Positions 8,527 through 21,200 of a stretch of 64,000 nucleotides of DNA are shown piece by piece. Made by a program: the position numbers and the translations under genes. The notes under the pieces are model-generated. The model worked only from the letters and a program-made list of their open reading frames with translations. It searched no databases and was not told where the DNA came from. Where the stretch lies: NCBI GenBank assembly GCA_009859145.1, contig VRVR01000015.1, forward strand, positions 248,001-312,000, written 5' to 3'. Origin of the DNA: Andalucia godoyi (lineage: Eukaryota; Discoba; Jakobea; Jakobida; Andaluciidae). Position 1 is the stretch's first letter. Each line of letters begins with the position of its first letter.

Positions 8527-10362
8527 CTACTCGTGAAGAGCGCGGAACGAGTTCTCCATTTCGTTGTAAAGGTTGTTCATCTCCTTCATGACACCCTCTT
8601 CACCCTGCTTCGGATCCACGAACTTCATGTTCTTGAGGCCATTGATCACAGACGGCATGCTTTGCTTGATATGGTTGAACGTAAGATGTGACTCACCACT
8701 CTCCTCAATCGCCTTCTTCGACAGATCATAGAAGTGGCACATGTTGCGCATCATCGCTGCCGTCTTGTAGAACGGACAGTACCGGTCATACGCAGTGTAT
8801 GAATTTTGCTGCAAAAAGTCTTCGCGGATGAGCTTGGCAACATCAAGGGTCAGCTTGTCTGATTCTGCCAGCGAATCCTTTCCAACCAGCTGCACGATTT
8901 CCATCAGGTCGTCTTCATTCTGGAGAATTTCCTTTGCGGTCGTGCGGTGTTGAATGAACTCGGGGTTCACACGGTCATAGTACGGCTCGAGTGCCTTGAG
9001 GTACTTTGAGTACGAAGTAAGCCAATTCACAGACGGGAAGTGCTTTCGCTGCGCAAGTGCTTTGGACAATCCCCAGAACACTTGGACAATTCCAAGAGTG
9101 GCAGACGTGACAGGATCCGAAAAGTCACCGCCGGGAGGCGAGACAGCTCCAACAATCGTGATCGATCCCGTACGAGACGGCGATCCAATGCACTGCACAC
9201 GACCCGCACGCTCATAGAAGGATGCCAGTCGAGCACCGAGGTACGCAGGATATCCAGCATCCGCAGGCATTTCGGCAAGACGACCGGAAATCTCACGCAG
9301 CGCCTCAGCCCAGCGCGAGGTGGAGTCGGCCATCATGGATACGTTAAGGCCCATATCTCTGAAATATTCTGAAAGCGTAATTCCAGTGTAGATAGACGCC
9401 TCCCGAGCGGCCACAGGCATATTTGAAGTGTTTGCAACCAGCGACGTGCGCTTCATGATCGACTCGACCTTTCCATCGACTTCTGCAGTCAGCTTGGGGA
9501 AATCCATCAGAACCTCAGCCATTTCGTTTCCACGTTCTCCGCACCCGACATAGATGATCACATCAGAGTTCGAATACTTTGACAACGCCTGGGAAATAAC
9601 CGTCTTGCCGCAGCCAAAGGCACCGGGAACGGCGCATGTACCTCCCTGCACCGAGGGGAACATTGCATCCAAGACACGCTGTCCCGTCAGCAGGGGGTGT
9701 GATCCGGCGAGCTTTTCGATGACAGGTCGGGGCGATCGCACCGGCCAGAAATGTGCCATTCCGTACTTCTTCTTTGAATCCCCGAACTGCACCTCCAGCA
9801 CAGTGTCGCCGAGCGTATAATCACCATCCGGGGCAAGATACGTGATTGTGCCCATCTGGCCTGGCGGAAGCATGATGCGGTGGTCCACAAGGGAATTTTC
9901 CACGACATGTCCGAAAATGTCTCCTGCAGTAATGTGGTCTCCGACACGCCAGTTCTTGGTGAACGGCTGGAAATGCCACGACTTCTTGTGATCGAGTGCA
10001 TTCACGTTGATTCCACGCGGAATGAAGATGTCTCCAGACATGGCATGGATGGCCTCGAGCGGGCGCTGGATACCGTCAAAGATGTTTCCCATGATACCTG
10101 GCCCAAGCTCAACGGACAGTGGCTTTCCAGTGCGCAACACTGGATCTCCAACAGTGAGTCCAGAAGTCTCTTCGTAAACCTGGATCGTTGCCGTGTCGTT
10201 TTCAAGACGAATGATTTCTCCCACAAGCTGGAACGAACCAACACGAACCAATTCGTACATGGCAGCACCAGTCATGTTCTCGGCAGTCACGACAGGGCCC
10301 GACACTGAGCGGATTCGCCCCTGCATCGACTCTTTCTCAAACACATCGTCACGAGGAGCCAT
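8527..10362 (-). CDS. V-type proton ATPase catalytic subunit A
   Basis: The ATG at 10360-10362 gives 611 residues, close to the family norm of about 615. The upstream open frame encodes only poly-Lys/Phe low complexity from the leader. The P-loop is GAFGCGKT (247-254). It is followed by the CGERGNEM motif (274-281) and [17 protein letters not shown]. The V-ATPase-specific non-homologous insert (about 120-215) is present. The subunit hydrolyses ATP in the V1 head and drives proton pumping into vacuoles, lysosomes or contractile-vacuole membranes. One exon, no anomalies. The 5' flank carries long poly-purine tracts, including a (GA)34 run. Confidence 0.97.
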   Translation of the reverse strand: MAPRDDVFEKESMQGRIRSVSGPVVTAENMTGAAMYELVRVGSFQLVGEIIRLENDTATIQVYEETSGLTVGDPVLRTGKPLSVELGPGIMGNIFDGIQRPLEAIHAMSGDIFIPRGINVNALDHKKSWHFQPFTKNWRVGDHITAGDIFGHVVENSLVDHRIMLPPGQMGTITYLAPDGDYTLGDTVLEVQFGDSKKKYGMAHFWPVRSPRPVIEKLAGSHPLLTGQRVLDAMFPSVQGGTCAVPGAFGCGKTVISQALSKYSNSDVIIYVGCGERGNEMAEVLMDFPKLTAEVDGKVESIMKRTSLVANTSNMPVAAREASIYTGITLSEYFRDMGLNVSMMADSTSRWAEALREISGRLAEMPADAGYPAYLGARLASFYERAGRVQCIGSPSRTGSITIVGAVSPPGGDFSDPVTSATLGIVQVFWGLSKALAQRKHFPSVNWLTSYSKYLKALEPYYDRVNPEFIQHRTTAKEILQNEDDLMEIVQLVGKDSLAESDKLTLDVAKLIREDFLQQNSYTAYDRYCPFYKTAAMMRNMCHFYDLSKKAIEESGESHLTFNHIKQSMPSVINGLKNMKFVDPKQGEEGVMKEMNNLYNEMENSFRALHE

Positions 10363-10583
10363 CTTCTTCTTCTTCTTCTTCTTCTCTTCTTCTCTTCTTC
10401 TCTTTCCTTTTTTGCTTCTCCCTCTACAAACTCCCTTCAACACCTCTTTCTTCACAAAGAAAAAAAAGGAAAAGGAAAAGGAAAGGAAAGCAAGAAAGCG
10501 AAAAGTTAAAAGACGGCGAAAGAAATTGAGCGGAAATAAAAGAGAAAAAGAAAGGAAAGAAACAGCCAACAACCAAAAACGTG

Positions 10584-10661
<78 letters not shown>

Positions 10662-11060
10662 AGACGAGAAGTGGAGGAAGGAAAGCATGATTTGGTGCAA
10701 CAAAATGCCCTTCCCACTACACTTGGGGCAATGGGCGGACCTCAATGAATGAAAAACAGGGAATCTGGAAAAAAAATTGTACCCGAAGCCCTAGTGCTTC
10801 TGTCCCCCCTTCCTTTTATTATTACTATTATTATTATTTTGGGACTGTAACCCTAGCGTGGGTTTTTGTGTCGCCACAATACAAACTACAGCATCACTTG
10901 ATTCTTTTCACACGCCTCGCTTGAGTTCCTTTCCAAAAAAGATAAATGAGAAAAAGAAGGCTCAAGTCGCTCGGTGCTCTCTCGGTGCGCCTCTGTTTTC
11001 TCGGTGTTCGCAACCGGTTGAGTGAAACGATAGACAGCAGCAGACACGAGAGACAGACTG
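10363..11060. other. Divergent promoter region between V-ATPase A and Spt4
   Basis: It begins with GAA/TTC-rich leader sequence of the V-ATPase gene, then a long A/G-rich stretch, the (GA)34 microsatellite and AT-rich sequence near 10818-10838. Both flanking genes start outward from it, so it is the likely shared promoter. No coding exon is seen. Confidence 0.5.
10587..10654. repeat. (GA)34 microsatellite
   Basis: Sixty-eight uninterrupted bases of GA lie in the divergent promoter of the V-ATPase A and Spt4 genes. Antisense translation gives Leu-Ser repeats that are not genes. Confidence 0.98.
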
Positions 11061-11450
11061 ATGAGTGAATCGGACGGGTCGATAGAGAATGATGAGGTGC
11101 AGTTTGATGCTGACGACATTGTGGTTCCAAGCGAGCTGAAGGGCTTGCGGGCATGCAAGGGATGTGGGCTTGTGAAGACATTGCAGCAGTTTTCGCTCAA
11201 AGGATGCGAGAATTGCCCGTTCATGGGCCGTGGACAGCGTGCGCAGGAGTACACAACATCAAAGTTCCAGGGGTTTGTCGCCATCTTGTCGCCACAGGAC
11301 TCCTGGATCGCCCAGTGCACCGGTCACAATCTGCAAGCCCCCGGCACTTATGCACTGGCTGTAGATGGGTTTCTGAACGACGTCTTCCTTGACAAATTCC
11401 AAGAAAAGGGCATCAAGCCGTTCTCGGCGCTTAGGCAGACAATCGGATAG
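11061..11450 (+). CDS. SPT4: Transcription elongation factor Spt4 (DSIF subunit)
   Basis: The protein has 129 residues, family length about 117. After an acidic N-terminal extension of about 22 residues come the zinc-finger cysteines at 32, 35, 49 and 52 (CKGC and CENC). The FQGFVAILSPQDSWIAQ core and PGTYALAVDG follow. Spt4 pairs with Spt5 to form DSIF, which binds RNA polymerase II and promotes processivity. Spt5 is not in this window. A family-conserved W/R region after SWIA is altered (QCTGHN). Confidence 0.93.
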   Translation: MSESDGSIENDEVQFDADDIVVPSELKGLRACKGCGLVKTLQQFSLKGCENCPFMGRGQRAQEYTTSKFQGFVAILSPQDSWIAQCTGHNLQAPGTYALAVDGFLNDVFLDKFQEKGIKPFSALRQTIG

Positions 11451-12069
11451 TAGTCAGCATCATTTTGCTGGTGCATGTCACGAAAGTGTTGCAAAATCGT
11501 ACCCTATTGTAAGCACTTGATGGTCCCTGATAGATCGAACCCAACCCTTCAAAATCCATTGAAACTATGCTCTTTTCATATTATTATTATTATGACGTTC
11601 TGTAAACGACCCGCTGTTCGCCACTCCTTTTTTTTCCCTCTCGTTTCCCTCAAACTCCAAAGAGCATAGCAAACCTACCTGCCAGTGCGGCTGTGCCTAC
11701 TCCCATTTCTTCGTTTTGATTTTCTTTTCCTCCCAGCCAAATTATCATTGTTATTATATACATATTATTTAGGTTTTTAAATTAATTTTTACTACTTGCT
11801 TGTTGTTTATTTGTTGTCTTTAAACATTTTAAAAAAGAAGGCGTCTTTTTTTTTTCCGGGAGCAGCTGCTTGCATTCTCCAACTTGTGTTGTTGTTTCTT
11901 GCTTTTTTAGTGTTTCGCGAGAGCACATTTATTTTTCCTTTTCCTTTTCCTTCTCCTTCTCCTCGTCTTCTTCTTCTTTTGTTGCTGTTGTTTAAGTCAA
12001 GGTTTGGTTGGGTAAGTGAGTATTTTATTGTTGGAACCAACGCCTTTTTCTTTTTTCCGTTTTTCTATC

Positions 12070-12100
<31 letters not shown>

Positions 12101-12225
12101 TTGTGGATTTTCAGACAGCTTTTAGGCGCAGGTTGTACATCGTCATTCCTTTTCTCGCAGAAAAGGTTCGACCATATCATACGTAATTGTTTGAAGAATT
12201 GTTGAGATAATTTGAATTTGGTGGA
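11451..12225. other. T-rich 5' flank of the giant gene
   Basis: This stretch holds several pyrimidine tracts and an (ATT)n run at 12071-12101. It probably contains the Spt4 terminator and the promoter and leader of the 7944-codon gene. I see no exon in it. Confidence 0.45.
12071..12101. repeat. (ATT)10 microsatellite
   Basis: A trinucleotide run lies about 125 bases before the start codon of the giant gene, in its presumed leader or promoter. Confidence 0.95.
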
Positions 12226-15200
12226 ATGTCGTCGTCGAATGTTTTGAAAGAGGATACCGGCGCAGCTTCAGTAGTCACAAATCCATTGGACACTGGATCA
12301 CGGCGTCCGGCAGCGGCGCCATCCTTGTTTTCTGCCCGTTTCTCAGCAGCGTCGAAAGCTTCGGATACCTTCCTGCCGGGAAGCGGCGCGATGTCTTCAG
12401 TTCAAGGTTCAGCACTGTCTGTGAGACCGTCTCTAAGATCTCCTGACGCACTGCTGCCGCCACTGAAACCGCCGGTACAGCCTCCTGCTGTTGAGCTGAA
12501 GTCTCCTGTGCCTTCAATGCCTCCTTTGCCGCCACCATTAAGCGTAGCGGATCGTGTTGCGGGGCGGTCGAGTGTGGCACCGCTGCCATCAGGGTACAGA
12601 AGAGGTGGACTTGCGATGGGAGGGGGAGATGGTGCGCTGGATTCATTGCCGGATTCAGGGACTCCCGGTGCATACGCGCAGAACAATGCATCCACGAACG
12701 GAGGTGGAGCGGACAATGCAGATGGAGGGGCCTTCTCGAATGTGGCGCCGATGGGCGGCTCGGGACCTATGAGGAGAAAGCGACCGACGATAGACGAAGT
12801 TGCAAGACAATTGTTTGATCAGAGGATGAAGAAGAAGATCACGCTACATCGTCGTGCAATGTGGGTGTCCATTCTGCTGCTGTTTTTGCTTACCGGGTTC
12901 CTGTTTTACGTCACATGGCGATTCCTGTTGATTATGTTAAGTGGCAGTGCCTACGACTCGGATTTCAAGGTCGACGGCGCCGTCACTGCTAAATCTCTTA
13001 CGGTTTCCAATTCTGTTTATGCACCTCTGATAAGCTCGCAGAGCCTTACCGTTTCGCAACCAAAAGGGACGGCGGCGCAAATCCGTCTTGAGGAAGGACC
13101 AAATTCTGTAGTCCTGTCGACGAGCGGGGATGCCGGTCAGCGGTTCTTGCTGTCGAATGGAACGTCCAGCTTGCTTGTTCTTGATTTTGTTGCATCGTCT
13201 GCGCCGTTTTCAGTCGTCATGTCTCCTGATTCTTCCATTCCCAGCTTTTCCATTTCTTCCTCCAGCCACAAAAGTGGTGGCGGCGCGTCTCATGCTCGAG
13301 AATTTTGGAGAGGCGTCCAGCATCAATCGTCGTCTTCATCGACCGGCGCCTCCATGACCGGGTATTCTGTTCAGACGTCCGCGGCGGCGTCTGTGTCTCC
13401 ATTGCCCTCTGGTGGATTTACTTTCCTTGGTCGCTATTTGACCCTTGGACAGTCCATGTATTTTGACTCCGTGAGTCGAGAGTTTGCTGCTGATCGGTTA
13501 AGGATGCTTGTCGGGAGCTTCTTGTTGGGTAGTTCCGAGACGAATATCTCGACGAGGTCGTTCTCTTTGGATGTCAAGAACGCCTCCGTGTTATCCTCCT
13601 CATCATTTGACTTCAGGTTGTCAGAAGGATATTCTTCCTCGTCGTTTTTTGGCGTATCCCTTGTGTCTGGTGCTCCCGCGATTTTTGTGAACCAATCGGG
13701 GAGCGTGGGCATTGGTACTCGTGTGCCTGGCTCCACGCTGGATGTGGCGGGAGACCTGACGGTCCGAGGAAAGTTGTTTGTCACCAACACAGTGTCAGAT
13801 TCCGGCAACTTCCAATATGTGGTTGCATCATCTGGTATGGTCACCAACGCAATTACTGGAAGTGCAAACAGCGATATTGTCGTGAAGAGCGCTCCGGGAA
13901 TGGGGTTACAGGTTGTTCTTGCAGGACCTCCAGCAGCATCCAGCATTTTTTCCGTGAACGACACTCTGATAGTCAATTCATATCAGAAGTCTGTGTCCGT
14001 GAACAATCAGTTGACTGTCTCTTCATTGTTCTCCGTTTCAACCTTGTTCTCCGTTTCGCAGCCGAGCAATCTCGTCCTTGTTTCTGGGCAGTTTGAAACA
14101 GTCGGATCTGCGCGCTTCAGAACTCGCTCCACGTTTGATGCGGGGTTTGATGCGTCTGGGTTGGCGACGATTTCGGCTCTCGAAACATCGTCGATCCGGA
14201 GTACTGCTTCCAATGCGCCTTTTGTAATATCTGCAGACTCGGGAGCGGTCGTCATCAACGTTTCACAAAGTTTGGATGTCGGAGCCGGGATCCTCTACGT
14301 GAGCGTACCAAACAAGCAGGTACGCATCGGCAATGATTCAAACTCCAACCTGCTCATCATGGGAACCATGACAATTGGTGGAAACTTGAGCGTGTCCGGA
14401 TTCACCTTCATGTCGAACGTCACTTCAACGACCATTACCCAGTCACCGATCGTGGAAACAAATCTGATCAGACCGCTGAATTTGTCAACCGGGGTTATCC
14501 AGATTGAATCATCAGCGGGGACGGATGTCCTCGTAAATTTGCTGCCTGGTTCGTCTGGTGCTTCAGGCAAGTTCATTGTAGGAAACGACGCACTGATTGT
14601 GCAGAGTTCCCCAGCTTCGGTCGTCGCTCGAGATCTGACAGTCGTCGGATCTCTCCTTGTGAATGGTTCCACAAACTTCGATCAGCTTTCCATTATTTCT
14701 GCGGTGTTTGTGGGGAGCACTGGATCGTATTTCAAGAGTGCAGATTTCTTGGTGATGAATGCTTCCGGGAGTTCCCGGCTGCTTCCAGGTTCTGTGTTGA
14801 CGGACATACTCACCCCATCGAGCCCCTCTGATCTTCGATTTATCAGTGCCACCAACAGGAACATCACAGTTGATATTCAAGGAACAGGTAGATTTGTCAT
14901 CGCTTCTGGATTATTTATGGTATCTCCGTCTTCTCGCTTGTTGTCGTTCGGACAGTGTGGCTCATCCACAACATGTGCAGATTCTGCGGACTTCGATGCA
15001 GTCGTTGTTTTTCGACGCTTGTTGGATGTGCGTTCGACTTTGCTGATGAATAACTCGAGCATCGTTTTCTCTACATCCGGTTCCGTTTTGAACAATTCCG
15101 GCATTTATTATGTTTTTGGGTCTTCCACGTTTTCTGTCGACGGGAATGGGCTGTTGTTGAAAAATGCCGGTGCGTCGTCATCTCTCCTTCCTACGTCGCT

Positions 15201-18200
15201 CAGCATGGTCTCCACAACATCGTCGTCTTCATTCAATGCGTCTGCATTGTCTACACCGTTGGTTGTGTCAAATGCTGTCCTTACGGATCGTATTACTACG
15301 TCCTCCAGTCTGTTGACCATTCAACCGAGGGCGACGCTGCTGGTCGCGCTTAACGACTCCTCATCGGCTGCTCGATTCGTTGTTGGGGATACAATGGGGC
15401 TGGTCGTCTTTCAGAATCGTTCTGTTGTTATTGGAGGATCTGCTCCAAGCTGGCTACCAGAGGCGAGCGCTCTTCGAGTTACGGGCACAAGTGTCTTTGA
15501 TGGATCCGTTGTTGCCCAGGGGATTTCGTTGCGAAACAGTTCCCAGTTTGCATTGAACCTTACCTCTTCACGAATTTCTTTCGGCTCGTCATCCACAACC
15601 TGGTCATCTTTCTCCCCAGAGTACTTGCGTTTGGACTCTGTCTCTCAGAACTCTGTCCATACGGCGACGTCATCGACGTTTTCAGATGCACTCAGCGGCG
15701 TGGTGTCGTCTCTTGAATCGGCTGGCGTATCTTTCACTTCCTCAACGGACAGGTCCTTGTTGAATGCTTCGCGCCTTGCATTTTCGGGAACCTCCCCAGA
15801 TACAGTATCGCTGAATCGAAATGGAATCGTTGTCTATTCCGCCGTCGGCGTGGTAACGGTGTCTCCGACAGTGGTTTCCGTTGCGGAAGGTGTTATGTCA
15901 TCAGCAATTTCTGCTGGAAATGTGACGACACCCGTTGTGCTGTCTCCCGTCATTCAGTCGACCAATGGCTCGCTATCCATTGTTTCTGCTCAGGGATCTG
16001 ATGTGATTGTCAATCCAGGAATCGCTGCTGCGTCTTCGGGTCGGTTTGTCATTGGAAATGCATCCGTTTTGTCTGTCAACCCCGGGTCGCGCTCCCTGTC
16101 CTTTGGTTTGGCGGGTTCCAGCGCATGCCTGAACTGTTTGACTGTTGGTGTCTCATCTTCGTTTTTGTCATCTGTGAATTTTTCCTCTGACGTGTACGTT
16201 TCACAGAATGCTTCAGTTTTTGTTGGTCTCGATGGGCCTGTCGTTACAACTATTTCGTCCGGTCAGATCAGTCTCCGTAACGGCTCTATTTCTACTGTTG
16301 TTTCTCACGGTTATGTGGAGTCCGCTGCTGTGCGCGCTACATATTCGTGGACTTCAGACACTGTGTTTGCTCCGCTCTTCCGGTCATTCAACGGGTCCAA
16401 TATCGTTTTGCAACCCGATGCGTCTTCAAATCTGACAGTTTCTTTGTTTGACAACAGTTCGTCGACATTTTGTGTTGCCCAATCAGGGATTTGTCGATTC
16501 AGAGTATTCGGCAGTGGCGGCGCAGTAGTGGTTGGTTCGCGCCAGCCCTCGTCCTTCAGTTTGTCGTCTGGCCGCTTTCTCGTTGATGGTACATCTGTAT
16601 TTGGTGGGGATGTATATATTGAGCAGGGACTGGTGTTTTCCAGCAATTCCAGCAAGTTGTTGTTTTCAGATGCGGTGCGCACGGTATCCTTGTCTTCGGC
16701 TGGATTCGGCGCCACTTCTAGTCTGACTTCTAGCAGTTTGTCCGAGACGAACTTGTTAATCTGGACAAATTCTTCGAGCGTGATGTTGTCTTCATCTTCG
16801 CTGTCTATGTCGGACAACAACTCCAGATCCTCAGCGCTGTCGTCGAGCGGGCTGAACGTCTCATCCTCTTCTTCTTCGTATACGTCTTTGGACGGAAATG
16901 GTATCGTGCTGTTTGGAAGTGGCAGTCAGTCCAACGTTACAGCTCTTTACGTTGCCACAGACCGTCTGTTTTCGAATTCGATCATGTCTCGCTCGACTTC
17001 CGATTTGAGCATCACATCTTCTCCAGGACGCAGTGTTCTCGTAGGATTTGGGGGGGTGTTGAACGTCTCCGCTTCTGCGGCAAAAGTTCGCATAGGCTCT
17101 GGTGTGTCCAACCAAATCATCATGGGCTCAGACGTCTTGGAAATTGGAGGCGGGTCTGTTTTTGATGGCGTCGTCCGAGGCCAGCAGTTCCTTGCAGCAT
17201 CTCGACTGTCCAATTATTCGTCAAATCTTGAAGACTACCGGTTGACGCTGTTGGACATGGTTTTGAACATTTCGACAATCATTTCTTCGCGTAGTCTAGT
17301 AATAGCTGGATCGGGGTCCGACTCCCTGGCAGCCACGTCTAGCATGCTGGTTCTAACAAATCAGCTGCATCGTGCTCAACTGAATGCATCTTTGCTATCG
17401 TTTGCAGATACCTTGCAATCCGTGCAGGTTTCCGTCGAGCGGGTGAGTGCGACGTCTTCCAGCAGTTCAGCTATCTTCACCTTCGATGGTTTCAGTGTGC
17501 ATAACATTGTAACGAATCGAACTATGGTTGCCAACTCTCTTGGCGTGCAGACTGCTGATGTCTCAAGTGGACGTGTTTCGTTGTTGTCGTCTGGCTCTCT
17601 TCAGATGTCCTCAAACAGCAGCGCGTCTTCGATTTTAAATGATTCAGCTGTTGTCTTTTCGGGAAGCAATTATTCCGCGGTGTATGGCAAGGAGACGGTG
17701 CTATCTTCACCGGGAACGAACGCACGCATCTCTTCAAGCGCTGTTGCGATTTCTTCCGCCACGTATGCATCGTCGCTCTCTGCTGAAGGCTTGTCCACGG
17801 CCTTCATTTTCTCGCCAGGTTCGCGTCCGTTATCTCTTGTTCCGATGACTGGAATGGACGTGAATGTCAATTTATCCAGCTCCCTCTTTACTGTGTATTC
17901 TGGAACACGCAATTTGTTTTCTGTAGACGGCAATTTGCATACTATTTTTGTCAACGGCCCCATTTCCGATTCCTCATTGCAAAATGTATCGTCTGTAGTT
18001 TCGCTTACCACAGTTGGAGACGTTTTGCTTGAGGGCAGTATGTTTGCAACCGGAAACGTTTCGTTGCGAAGTTCATCGAGTAGAGTGTCAATTGGTGCTG
18101 TTTCGGGGCCGCTGGTTGAAGTCTCAAGCGAATTCCTGTCATTTTCCTTCGCTTCCGATCGCCTGCTTGCTTCCCGTTTTGGACTGATGGTTAGTGCGAC

Positions 18201-21200
18201 TTCTGGGAATTCGACCATTTCGGGTGCCGGTATTTCAACACCTTCCGTCAGTTCTCCTTTGCTTACATCGAATGCTGCACAGGGTCTAACATTGCAGAGC
18301 TCTTCTTCTATTTCTGTATCTTTCAACCGGTCGTCGGCTTTCCAGATTAATTCAGCACTTTCGCTGTCGTATGACGCCTTGTCTCGTGGCATACTCAGCA
18401 TTGGGACGAGCGACACCGTCCGCGTTGTTATTGGAAATTCCACTGCTTTCCTCTCCGGGCCAAGCTTCGCGCTTTCTGTGGGAGGAAATGTTTCTGTCAT
18501 GAATGGTCTGTTTGTCGGAAATTCTTCTTTGCTCGAATCTGGCTCTCTAACAATGTCTGCTAACAGTTCCCGAGCACAGTTGACAGAGTCTGCACTCGGA
18601 TTATATTCCACATCGGATAGTTCGTATTCTCAACTGCTTGCAAATCGTTTGGTCGTTTCGTCTACTTCATCGTCAACTACTGTTTCAGCGGACGGCCTTC
18701 TCGTGAACAAAATCTCCCCACAATCGAATCGCGTGCTGTCTGTAGATCTACTTTCGTCTCTCGGCATTGAGTTTTTATTCAATGCTTCATCGATGTACTC
18801 GACATTCCAATTGAATGATGCATTCACAGTTGCGCTGTTTTCTCGCACGATTGCGTTTGGAAGCGTGAATGCATCCGTAACTTCCAAATTCTTTGGCAAC
18901 GTCGTCATTTCTGGTTCCATCAGCATTTCCGACTCGATCTATTTGAATTCGACTTTCGTAGTCGGATCTCAAAGCGCAAATACGACGATACAGCTCGACC
19001 AAATTCGTTTGCTGACACCCAGATCTCATCTTTCTCTCACCTCCGAAGGCATTTCACTCGGAAATGTTAGTTCCAATCTCGAAACGCTCATTACTGCCTC
19101 CCACATCTCTACTGCCTCGGTCATGGGATCTTCCTTTGCAAATCTTTCGATTCAAGCACAACCGCAAACGGATATCGTACTCTCGTCTCCATCTGGGCGG
19201 GTTGTGATTGGGTCGAGCGAGTTTGTTGTCGTGGATTTCCGTGATAACACGACGTCGCGTATGCGTGTTGGATCTGCGGATGCTCTGGCCGGGCTGGTCA
19301 ACGTCAGCGCAGGTAATGAAGTGTTTTCGGTGGGCGGCGGAGTTGTTGTGGCTGGAGACCTCCGATCCGGTGGGTCTGTGCAGTTGCGAGGGCGAGACAC
19401 CGTATTCTTTGATGTGACGAACACGGACGCAAGCGGACATTCCAGCCTGTTTTCTGCACGTCTTTACAACGGATCTTTGCTGTTGCGCGAGATTGGCAAC
19501 GGAACTGTTGCAGATGAGACGATGTTGGTTACAGCACGAGAAATTCGAAAGGGTTCGATGGTGTTGAGCCCATCTGGATTGGTGAACGTGCGATTGGCGG
19601 CACCGTCGGAATCTGACCTTGTTGTCAGTTCTGCAGCAGGTCGTAGTGTGTTTGTCGTTTTGGCAGCGAAGGCCAATGCAAATGCGAACGTATCTGCAAC
19701 GGACTCGGGAGTGTTTGATGTCGGATCGGGAATATTGGTCGTCAATGGAACAATGCAACGAGTGCTTGTGCGCGGGGAGGTCCCATCGACGCTCCGCAAC
19801 GATGGTGACGTTTTGCGTGTGAATGGCTCTGTTGCAGTCGACGGATCGTTGCGTATGAGCGGAAGTGTTGTGTTGTTGGGCGACCAAGGCCAGTCTGTCG
19901 TGCAAGTCGGCTCGTTTGGAAGCGGCAATGGAACACGAATCGATTCTTCCGGACTGCAGATTGTGCAGCGCATTACTGCGAATTTGTCGTCGTGGTCGTG
20001 GTATTTAGCCGCAGATGCACGCAGTGTCACTGTTGGTGATGATGCCAGCGGCCGCCGCACTCGCCTTGACTCACAGAGCGTTGAAACTGGGACGTTGTTT
20101 GCGTCTGCTGGACAGTCGCTTGTTCTGAAGTCCAGTGCTGATCACGATGTTGTGGTGTCACTTGTTCGCAATGCATCTGAGTCGCGGTTTGTTATTGAAG
20201 GTTCTTCTGGCGTGCTCCTGACGGCAAATGGTTCTTCCGGTGTTGTGCGTATTGGAGGAGACTTGACGGACAGTGGCATTTTGCTTGGCGGTTACAATGC
20301 TCGTTTTGGCGTTGTGGGCAATGTAGGAGTTGAAGGCAGCATCCGCGTACGTGATGATGTTGTCATTGCATCCGCTGGCGGCGCAGTTCGCGTTGGTGCG
20401 AATGGAACCGCAGGACCGTCTACTTCAATGGTGGCAGGAGGACTAACAGTGTCTGTTGATGGGGTGGTTCGAGCGAACGTGTCTGCTGCAGGAATCAGCA
20501 TGTTGGGAAGCGACGGAAGTACCTCGGCTGTGTCGTCGTCAACAGTGCAAGTTTCCACGGTTCGTGCGGATACTGTAATTGCACGAAATGGAACGTCTGG
20601 GTTGGTGATTGCAGGAGGATCCGCGGGAGATGTGACGATCGACGTTGTGCAGAATCATAGCGTTGCAGTTGGTGCGGGTGCGTTACGCGTGTGGCGCGAT
20701 GTTTCGTTTGCGAATATCAAGATGTCGGAAGATGACATGGTCCGCTTCACTGTGGGAAATGTTTCTGGTACATCGCTGTATTCTGCGACTCGTCACATGG
20801 TTGGTATTTCAGGATCTGTGCTGATCGGCGGCGACCTGCAGATTGGCGCTGCCTTTTCTGTCAATGCCTCGAGCGGTATTGTGTCGATTCTCTCGGATAC
20901 TAGTGTTGTGTCTTTGAGTTCGAGCATTCTTGCTATGACCTCGTCTTTATCCAACCAATCTATTGCCGTATCCGCGTCCGGTTTGGTGCTGGTGAGCCCG
21001 CAGAGTATTGCTCGTCTAGACAGTTCTGCGCTGCAGATTTCATTAGTGCGCGGGGTTGACAATTCGTCACTGACTCTTTCTACTCGGAACGGCGGCAATG
21101 TAGTTGTTGAATTGGGTGCTTTGACCATGGACAACAATCAAGGATCTCTGCTTGTCGGAGATTCGTTGCTCACTGTTTCGTCAACACGTTCGTTTGTTGT

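Noticed and set aside
10363-10572. N-terminal extension of V-ATPase A
   Set aside because: It reads poly-Lys and Phe/Ser from a purine-rich leader. The ATG at 10362 gives the family-typical start and length.
17670-18611. 313-residue minus-strand frame and many similar frames between 12.2 and 36 kb
   Set aside because: These are shadows of the Ser/Val codon bias of the giant gene. They are Glu/Thr/Pro/Asp-rich, duplicated with the repeat block, and have no domain signature.
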